The notes below the pieces were generated by a model that made no database searches, was not told the origin of the DNA, and saw only the letters and a list, made by a program, of their open reading frames with translations. Positions 36,970 to 41,673 of a DNA stretch of 41,673 nucleotides are shown in pieces; the stretch's first letter is position 1, and each line of letters begins with the position of its first letter. The DNA is from a virus. The stretch lies in IMG/VR virus record IMGVR_UViG_3300031673_000155, positions 1 through 41,673 of that record. One strand, written 5' to 3'. Both the position numbers and the translations under genes were made by a program.

Positions 36970-37143
36970 CTAGGCGGGTATCTTATCATCTTTTATCATT
37001 ACGGGCTTGCCACAATAAGGGCATACCACTCCGTCTTGTCGTCCTAAATCCGGGTGGTCGAACTTGCCCTTGACTCCTATGACTTCATCTCTCCCCGCTT
37101 TGACAGAAAGACAGTGGGGGTTGTTGCATTCGTATCTAACCAT
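36970..37143 (-). CDS. Zinc-ribbon protein, 57 aa
   Basis: The start is chosen at 37143 (MVRYECNNPHCLSV), with GGAG seven bases upstream. Two Cys pairs, CNNPHC and CPYCGKP, make a zinc ribbon. It overlaps the upstream gene by 8 bases. Function unknown. Confidence 0.65.
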   Translation of the reverse strand: MVRYECNNPHCLSVKAGRDEVIGVKGKFDHPDLGRQDGVVCPYCGKPVMIKDDKIPA

Positions 37144-37459
37144 CAGAAGACTCCACCACAAGAGGAACTTCATCCAGTCCAAAATAGACGGGCATACCAA
37201 GCTCCTGAGCCATCTTTACTTCTTTATCAGCACCAGGACTCTCACCTGGTAGTCTTAACACCGCATCACAGCGCTCTAGGAAGGCCGCGCCCATCTCCAT
37301 CCAGTCCTCATAGGGTTTAGGGGATATGCCGTGCCAGTGATGGTACAGGTGCGGAATGAAGGGGATATAGCCACGCTCATAAAGTATATCGGCGGCTTCT
37401 AACGCCTTCTTAACATTCTTATCTGGATTACTGGAATAAGGGGCGGCAATATAGACCAT
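37136..37459 (-). CDS. Nucleoside 2-deoxyribosyltransferase-like protein (DUF4406/DUF1937 type), 107 aa
   Basis: The opening VYIAAPYSS, the central YIPFIPHLYHHWHGI and WMEMGAAFLERCDAVLRLPG, then ESPGADKEVKMAQELGMPVY are the signature of small Rossmann-like deoxyribosyltransferase relatives. These proteins contact nucleosides or nucleotide sugars. A TTG three codons upstream, which overlaps the preceding stop, is an alternative start. In phages the family may serve nucleotide salvage or base modification; here it sits in the packaging module. Confidence 0.8.
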   Translation of the reverse strand: MVYIAAPYSSNPDKNVKKALEAADILYERGYIPFIPHLYHHWHGISPKPYEDWMEMGAAFLERCDAVLRLPGESPGADKEVKMAQELGMPVYFGLDEVPLVVESSDG

Positions 37460-37464
37460 TACTT

Positions 37465-37629
37465 TCAAGCGTCTATTATCTCTTTCTTAATCTTCTCTAT
37501 CAGTGCTATTGTCTGGTCAACGTCTTCTTGATGGCGCTGGATTTCAGACTCAAGGAATAGAATAAATATCGGCGCAGTTACCTTGTCTAGTGTGCTGGGT
37601 ATTACTTTATGGTGTGAGTCGAATCGCAC
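37465..37629 (-). CDS. Small helical protein, 54 aa
   Basis: The GTG at 37629 with AAGGTGG before it opens a frame (KVIPSTLDKVTAPIFILFLE, then RHQEDVDQTIALIEKIKKEI) that ends in the exact start region of the deoxyribosyltransferase-like gene. A hydrophobic patch precedes a charged coiled coil. It is too short for usual cut-offs, but ribosome site, spacing and coding-like composition support it. Function unknown. Confidence 0.55.
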   Translation of the reverse strand: MRFDSHHKVIPSTLDKVTAPIFILFLESEIQRHQEDVDQTIALIEKIKKEIIDA

Positions 37630-37766
37630 TTAACCACCTTATGATATGCCTCAATGATATAGGGGAGGTGAGTCTTTTCTACTGCGTGGGTAAGCATAGG
37701 GAACTTCTTATTGATTGCCTTATTAGCTTCGTCTGCTATGCGTTCTAGTTGCTCATCAGTCAGCAT
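37602..37766 (-). CDS. Small helical protein, 54 aa
   Basis: The start at 37766 shares its first base with the preceding TGA (TGATG). The sequence (MLTDEQLERIADEANKAINK, then AYHKVVKCDSTHTIK) is helical and charged. It overlaps the next small frame by 28 bases. No family is recognised. Confidence 0.6.
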   Translation of the reverse strand: MLTDEQLERIADEANKAINKKFPMLTHAVEKTHLPYIIEAYHKVVKCDSTHTIK

Positions 37767-38602
37767 CAGCTTATAATCTCGAACTGGTCTCTCTTTGGGT
37801 CGTTGTAGTTGTCGGGGGTGATACGGATTAAGGGGCAACCTATTCGTGAGGGTTTATAGCCTTTCATCTCTCCGTAGGTGGGGTCTTTTATCTCTCCCCT
37901 GTTAGGCTGGGCGTATGTCTTGAGCCATGAGCCGCATATCGCAGCGGCTAATCTGACGCTCTTAACCCTGCCCGCCCGTTCTACTAATCTATCCGGCGTG
38001 TAGGTGGTGATAGTGTGGAGATGTCCCATAAGGTAAATATCAGCTTCGATGTCGTTTACAAGGCGCATTAACCTGCCGAGCCTAGCCCCTTCTGTCTGTG
38101 CTGCCCCAGCTCCGTGCCAGGAATGTATCTTGACGGTATGTGTTATCTTGCCTGCCCGTCTGAATTTAAGGATATAGAATGTCTGGTAGCCTGCATAGGG
38201 AACGTTTATCTCTGTGCATAAATTACGGATTATATCGTTGTCGTGGAAGAAGTGTATCTGTTCTTCGTGGTTGCCCGTTCCTATACCGAGCCATTGTCTC
38301 TGTTGGGTGATAGGGCTAAAGATTTCTTTCGCCCGTTTTGATTGAGAGTAGACTATATTCGACTTCTCCACCCAGGGGGCAAGCCCGTTCATTCCAAATC
38401 GTTTATCGGTATGGGTTATGGAGTCGTGCCAATCACCGCCGCCCAGAGCCAAGCCTAACCTACCAAGATTAGCACACTCAACTACTTTAGCAGACAGCGC
38501 ATCTTCAGCACTCTCAACCGCCCCTAGATGCGGGTCGAAGAAGGGGTAGAGGGTATAGGTGTCCTTTCTTCCGTAGTTGATTTCCTTGATGATAACTTCC
38601 AT
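37766..38602 (-). CDS. Calcineurin-like metallophosphoesterase, 278 aa
   Basis: All metal-binding motifs of the family are visible: FDPHLGAV (22-29), LGGGDWHD (53-60), GTGNHEEQ (108-115), KIHSWHGAG (about 158-166) and MGHLHT (about 192-197). The enzyme hydrolyses phosphoester bonds, in DNA, nucleotides or proteins. It directly follows the large terminase with a good ribosome site, a position shared by some other phages. Whether it trims DNA ends, acts on nucleotides or counters a host defence cannot be read from the sequence. Confidence 0.88.
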   Translation of the reverse strand: MEVIIKEINYGRKDTYTLYPFFDPHLGAVESAEDALSAKVVECANLGRLGLALGGGDWHDSITHTDKRFGMNGLAPWVEKSNIVYSQSKRAKEIFSPITQQRQWLGIGTGNHEEQIHFFHDNDIIRNLCTEINVPYAGYQTFYILKFRRAGKITHTVKIHSWHGAGAAQTEGARLGRLMRLVNDIEADIYLMGHLHTITTYTPDRLVERAGRVKSVRLAAAICGSWLKTYAQPNRGEIKDPTYGEMKGYKPSRIGCPLIRITPDNYNDPKRDQFEIIS

Positions 38603-38615
38603 AGGTTACTGCTCC

Positions 38616-40085
38616 TTATAGTTCCGCTAACCCTTGCACCAACTGCATAGAGTCATAGACCACCCTAACTGATTCTTCTCGAGCCCCACCCCGCATCCAG
38701 TTAAGAGCCTGAGTAGTCGAGTCTACCTGGTCATCGAAAGCCCCGTTAGGGAAGCTCGATAGTTCCTCCAAGTAGTCATAGAGCCAGGGGGCATTGCGGG
38801 GAAGGAAAACCTTTTTAGCTTCTATCATCGGGGTAATAGACGAAGCCCTGGTTACTTTATCGCTGTCAACCTTTACGGGCAGGACGGGTAATCGAGTGTC
38901 TCTTTGAAGCTCTTGAATAAGCGACTGGCCGGATGCCATATCCTCGACCAGGCAAGCGGAGGGCTTATCCTTCTCGAACATCGCCACTGCCACCGCTTTA
39001 AGCTCCGGGAACTCTACCCGGTTGCGCCATACATTCAAGAGGTAGTAGCCGTTCCTTGCTTCACCCCAGACCGTACATACCGAGAAGTCGTTAGTCTGTT
39101 TTTTCTTGAAGGCGGTATCCCAGCTATGGATGATGCGCTCAAAGGCGGGGGGTTCATCGAAGTACTGCCACCATTCCCGCTTGAATATCTCGCCTACCGC
39201 TATTGAAGGCTCTCCCTGATATAGCGACTCAAAGGAGCGGGACCCGATACTGGACTTAAACTTCTCCAGGGTTTCAAGAGGATAGCGTTCGGGCCATAGA
39301 GCCTTGCCGTCATCGATTGCTTTAAGGTGCAGGACTTCCCATCTATCAGAGTCGGGGTTTTCTTCCTGCTGCTTTATGAGCCTGCCCACTAGGTCGTCAT
39401 GGTGCCACCGGGTCATAACTATTATGATGGCCGCACCCGGGCGTTGGCGTGTATGGAAAACCGTCGTGTACCAGTCCCAGACATTATCACGGTAGGTCTT
39501 ACTTGAGGCTTCGGCGGCGTCCTTTACCGGGTCGTCAATGATACCGATGTTAAAGCCGCGTCCTGTCAGCCCCCCACCCACACCCACCGCATAGTACGAT
39601 CCCCCCTGTTTAGTGCCCCATTCGTGAGCCGCTTGACGCTCTGGTATTATGACTTCTTGACCGGGGCGCTCAGGGCGATGATGTACCCCGGGGAATAAGG
39701 CTCGCATCTCCGAACCAACGAATACGTCTCTGGCCTTGCGTGAATGGAACAGGGCCATCCCCTCTGCATAACCGGCTTGGGCGATATGATCTAAAGGATG
39801 TCGGCCAAGATACCAGCAGGGGAATCTACGGCTTATCATTTCAGACTTGCCATGCTGGGGGGGCATGACTACGATTAGCCGTGTTATCTCGCCCCGTTCT
39901 ACCGCCTCAAGTTTATCCGCAAGGCGTTTAAGGTGTTCAGCAGGTAGGTAGTTAGGGTCGGTATATTGGCAGAAGGGTAGAAGATTATTTCGAGCTTTTA
40001 TGCGGCTTTTCTTTATCTCTAGTAATTCGAGAAAGCTCGGCTTGGATGAGTTGGTCGAGTTCTTCTTCGCTAAGACTTCGGGCAT
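38616..40085 (-). CDS. terL: Terminase large subunit, 489 aa
   Basis: The packaging ATPase and nuclease. Walker A is MPPQHGKSE (about residues 74-82), Walker B with catalytic acid is IGIIDDPVKD (about 181-190), and the coupling motif is near IIVMTRWHHDD. The C-terminal nuclease domain begins HSWDTAFKKK (first Asp), continues CLVEDMASG and ends near AFDDQVDSTTQALNW. Length is normal for the family. The gene overlaps terS by 101 bases, more than usual; no internal start codon with a better ribosome site was found, so the upstream ATG is kept. Confidence 0.95.
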   Translation of the reverse strand: MPEVLAKKNSTNSSKPSFLELLEIKKSRIKARNNLLPFCQYTDPNYLPAEHLKRLADKLEAVERGEITRLIVVMPPQHGKSEMISRRFPCWYLGRHPLDHIAQAGYAEGMALFHSRKARDVFVGSEMRALFPGVHHRPERPGQEVIIPERQAAHEWGTKQGGSYYAVGVGGGLTGRGFNIGIIDDPVKDAAEASSKTYRDNVWDWYTTVFHTRQRPGAAIIIVMTRWHHDDLVGRLIKQQEENPDSDRWEVLHLKAIDDGKALWPERYPLETLEKFKSSIGSRSFESLYQGEPSIAVGEIFKREWWQYFDEPPAFERIIHSWDTAFKKKQTNDFSVCTVWGEARNGYYLLNVWRNRVEFPELKAVAVAMFEKDKPSACLVEDMASGQSLIQELQRDTRLPVLPVKVDSDKVTRASSITPMIEAKKVFLPRNAPWLYDYLEELSSFPNGAFDDQVDSTTQALNWMRGGAREESVRVVYDSMQLVQGLAEL

Positions 40086-40425
40086 CGGTTATCTCGATTC
40101 CCCCTTCTATCGGTTGGGTTACTCTGCCTTCTAAGCGCTCAAGAAGTTCCTTAACCAGTGCGGGGTTTCCAGTTGAAGCTCCCGAAAGAATTGCCCTTGC
40201 TATTGATTCCCGCCAGGTTAGCTTCTCGCCTTCCTTTACAGGCTGGTCGAGCATATCCCTTATGAGTGATGTGATACAGGCGGCTTTCGGAGTCCGGCCT
40301 TTCGGATTCCCCGATTCGCCCTTCTTGAACTTTCTCCCCTTCTGAAGGTTGGCTAGGCTTAGAGGGTTTAGCCCCCGCCTATTCCCACTCTTATTCGTCT
40401 GTTTTGCAGTTGAAAGCTCTGACAT
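39985..40425 (-). CDS. terS: Terminase small subunit candidate (DUF5681-like start), 146 aa
   Basis: Residues 32-48 carry KFKKGESGNPKGRTPKA, the DUF5681 signature found in proteins next to phage large terminases. The central part is helical (ESIARAILSGAS, ALVKELLERLEGRVTQ) with an acidic C-terminal helix (SEEELDQLIQAELSR). Position and size fit the DNA-recognition subunit of the packaging motor. AAGGAAAATT precedes the ATG, right after the terminator at 40440-40462. Confidence 0.82.
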   Translation of the reverse strand: MSELSTAKQTNKSGNRRGLNPLSLANLQKGRKFKKGESGNPKGRTPKAACITSLIRDMLDQPVKEGEKLTWRESIARAILSGASTGNPALVKELLERLEGRVTQPIEGGIEITDARSLSEEELDQLIQAELSRITRDKEKPHKSSK

Positions 40426-40439
40426 AATTTTCCTTAAAG

Positions 40440-40462
40440 AAAAACCCGCCGATTAAAGCGGA
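40440..40462 (-). terminator. Terminator between tRNA and terS
   Basis: On the minus strand TCCGC and GCGGG (one T-G pair) enclose an 8-base loop, followed by five T. It should release the tRNA transcript; the late operon then needs read-through or a promoter I cannot identify. Confidence 0.7.
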
Positions 40463-40473
40463 CTGTGATTTAC

Positions 40474-40547
40474 TGGTAGCGGGGGTTAGAGTCGAACTAA
40501 CAGAGACTGGCTTATGAGACCAGTTTGAATACCGATTCTCCGCCGCT
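40474..40547 (-). tRNA. tRNA-Met (anticodon CAT), divergent D-arm
   Basis: Minus strand, 74 nt including encoded CCA. Acceptor AGCGGCG/CCCCGCT pairs except for one C-C; anticodon stem CTGGT/GCCAG with loop CTCATAA (anticodon CAT); T-arm GTTAG/CTAAC with canonical loop TTCGACT; discriminator A. The D-arm is reduced (GAAT-CGGT-ATTC) and position 8 is G where T is usual, so the tRNA may be weakly functional or decayed. Pairing A1-T72 argues against an initiator tRNA; Ile-CAT is an alternative identity. Confidence 0.72.
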
Positions 40548-40552
40548 AATAA

Positions 40553-40622
40553 GTCGGGGCTAGGGCGTTACACAAGGTTTCATCGGCTAACTAAAAATAT
40601 AGTACCGTGCCCTAACCCCGAC
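40553..40622 (-). ncRNA. 70-nt long-stem hairpin upstream of the tRNA
   Basis: GTCGGGGTTAGGGC and GCCCTAGCCCCGAC pair over 14 positions (one T-G) around a 42-base loop. It begins right before the tRNA. It lacks a T-loop, D-arm or anticodon arm, so it is not a tRNA. A packaging-site element, tRNA-processing element or small RNA are possibilities. Confidence 0.55.
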
Positions 40623-40637
40623 AGACTAAAGGAGAAA

Positions 40638-40661
40638 ATTAAAAGGCATTAAAAAACGCCT
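40638..40661 (-). terminator. Terminator after the early/late boundary gene
   Basis: On the minus strand AGGCGTT and AATGCCT (one G-T pair) close a TTTT loop and are followed by TTTAATTTT. It ends the transcript that carries the regulator-like gene at 40703-41188. Confidence 0.65.
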
Positions 40662-40702
40662 ACACCGCTTAATGGGTATAGACGCAATAATGGACTCTAA
40701 CA

Positions 40703-41188
40703 TTATAGTTTAACCCTCTCTATCTGTTTTGTCAAGGGTTTATGTACCAAACTTCCAATTACTTTACGATACCGCCTGGTTGCCTTCCACTCCTCATAGC
40801 TTAGACCTCCCCGCTTCTGAGTTTCTATCCACCTGGGTTTACTTCCTGAAGCACAGTACCAGAGGACTTTATTTATCCGGCGGCGCACATAGTCTAAATC
40901 CATACAGCGTTCTTTAGCGATCTCTTCTTCTGTTTTGCCGTTTATCTTCTGCTCGACCAGAAAACCATCCAATCCACAGTGCTTGACTCTTATCTCCAAT
41001 TCAGCAATAACTAGGCAAGGATTCTCGAATGGAGCGCGGTTACTGATACCACTTGAAATAGGTGTGTCGAGGTAATCGGAAGGCAGCCCCCCGGGCCAGC
41101 GCCCTTCTCTTAAATCTTGAGCATAGAGTATTATCCATTCCACCCCCGCCCTGTCGTATCTAAGAGTCCGGGGAGTGTAATCTACCAC
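40703..41188 (-). CDS. HTH protein, candidate late-gene regulator, 161 aa
   Basis: Start GTG at 41188 (AGGGA upstream). The segment GFLVEQKINGKTEEEIAKER, then CMDLDYVRRRINKVLW has the look of a sigma-70 region 4-type helix-turn-helix, as in ArpU/RinA-type phage late regulators. These genes normally sit as the last early gene, just before the terminase, exactly as here. The N-terminal 70 residues include an Arg/Asp-rich region. Role as late-transcription activator or antiterminator is inferred from fold pattern and position. Confidence 0.65.
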   Translation of the reverse strand: MVDYTPRTLRYDRAGVEWIILYAQDLREGRWPGGLPSDYLDTPISSGISNRAPFENPCLVIAELEIRVKHCGLDGFLVEQKINGKTEEEIAKERCMDLDYVRRRINKVLWYCASGSKPRWIETQKRGGLSYEEWKATRRYRKVIGSLVHKPLTKQIERVKL

Positions 41189-41218
41189 CAGCGTTCCCTA
41201 TAGCTTTTAAGGGGGGAT

Positions 41219-41673
41219 TTACTCAATATTTAGCTCCATTATAGCCTTCATAAGATACTTCCCTATGTATTCGGTGTAGGCTGGGGGGATGGCTTCACTA
41301 ATTTCTCCCCCCGACATCCACTCAATCCCCATAGCAACGCCATAGTGTTTCATAGCACCCTTTTCTATCCCATCACGCTTTCTTGATGGAGCTTTGTAGG
41401 GATTCAACGGCCATTGGCTATGGTTACAGTCCTTTGCGGGTCTTGGAATAGCAAAGGGGCTTAGAAATAATCGGTGTCTCCATACTCTATCCAAACCCAG
41501 CATAGTCCCACAGAGCATTAGCCCAAATTCACCAAAGAGTGTCGGGCTTTGTGGGATAGGTGCGCCCACAACATTTTCAATAATCCACACTTTCCCTTGC
41601 AACCTATCTTTGACAGCATCAATCAGCATAGGATATTTCCCTTCGGAAACCAACCCCTGAAGATTCATAGAAT
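41219..41673 (-). CDS. C5 cytosine DNA methyltransferase, C-terminal part (continues from 1-338)
   Basis: This is the C-terminal portion of the enzyme that starts at 338. It contains the ENV motif VI (WIIENVVGAP), a motif VIII-like RVWRHRLF segment, and a C-terminal helix region (EISEAIPPAYTEYIGKYL) matching motifs IX/X. Between motifs VIII and IX only about 50 residues are available for target recognition. The gene ends 31 bases before the downstream regulator-like gene at 40703-41188. Reading through the circular join, the full protein is about 216 aa, typical of compact phage C5 methyltransferases. Function is clear from the motifs; the recognition sequence cannot be read from this. Confidence 0.93.
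   Translation of the reverse strand, partial: SMNLQGLVSEGKYPMLIDAVKDRLQGKVWIIENVVGAPIPQSPTLFGEFGLMLCGTMLGLDRVWRHRLFLSPFAIPRPAKDCNHSQWPLNPYKAPSRKRDGIEKGAMKHYGVAMGIEWMSGGEISEAIPPAYTEYIGKYLMKAIMELNIE
41532..41673. repeat. Direct terminal repeat, right copy
   Basis: This is the second copy of the 142-base repeat at 1-142. The single mismatch changes Asn (left copy) to Ser (right copy) in the methyltransferase, so it may be strain variation in the source population or a sequencing error. Short overlaps like this usually come from assembly of a circular or permuted molecule and are not necessarily biological termini. Confidence 0.93.

Noticed and set aside
40553-40622. Second tRNA gene upstream of tRNA-Met
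   Set aside because: The 7-bp outer pairing looks like an acceptor stem, but there is no TTC-type T-loop, and the stem continues to 14 pairs, so it is a simple long hairpin.

Overview
This window is a tailed dsDNA bacteriophage genome, essentially complete. Bases 1-142 recur at 41532-41673 with one mismatch, and a cytosine methyltransferase gene runs off the left end and resumes at the right end. The contig is therefore a closed circle (or circularly permuted genome) of about 41,531 bp. Gene order is that of a siphovirus: terminase, portal, MuF-type protein, protease/scaffold, Mu gpT-like capsid, connectors, tail tube, frameshifted chaperone pair, 705-aa tape measure, Dit, hub. No sheath, baseplate wedge, integrase, clear CI-type repressor or recognisable endolysin was found. 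The host cannot be fixed from sequence. Strong AGGAGG ribosome sites, consensus sigma-70 promoters, a DnaD-like initiator and lipobox signal peptides fit a Gram-positive-like or Chloroflexota-like bacterium. The missing endolysin would fit a host without peptidoglycan (for example Dehalococcoidia), but that is a hypothesis.

Layout. Nearly everything is read leftward (minus strand). The control region at 12.7-13.0 kb holds divergent promoters, an operator-like palindrome and a leader terminator. From it an early operon runs leftward through 12.7-0 kb and around the junction to 40.7 kb. It carries many small, often Cys-rich proteins, two HNH proteins, an OB-fold-like ssDNA-binding candidate, a beta-class DNA methyltransferase, a DnaD-like replication protein, a VRR-NUC nuclease, a C5 cytosine methyltransferase and, last, a helix-turn-helix protein at 40703-41188 placed like a late-gene activator. 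A 70-nt hairpin, a tRNA-Met(CAT) and a terminator separate it from the late operon. That operon runs from terS (40.4 kb) through head, connector, tail and a cluster of small membrane proteins (14.3-13.6 kb) to a terminator at 13.5 kb. Intrinsic terminators also lie just upstream of terS, of the scaffold/protease and of the capsid gene, suggesting antitermination or stoichiometry control.

Three genes run against the leftward transcription, each with its own sigma-70-like promoter: a lipoprotein (13008-13445), a 71-aa protein in the connector cluster (26535-26750) and a 251-aa helix-turn-helix plus Vsr/DUF559-like endonuclease (32903-33658). The last is the most remarkable object here. The MuF-type head protein contains a 274-residue intein (32843-33664), and the endonuclease gene, with its promoter and Shine-Dalgarno site, lies entirely inside the intein on the opposite strand. 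This looks like a compact splicing-plus-homing element in which both strands of the same DNA are coding.

Other notable features are two tandem paralogous tail proteins built of 22 and 14 copies of a roughly 20-residue repeat with a duplication scar between them, a -1 frameshift site (C CCT TTA) in the tail chaperone genes, and auxiliary genes (metallophosphoesterase, deoxyribosyltransferase-like protein, SAM methyltransferase) inserted in the packaging/head module.
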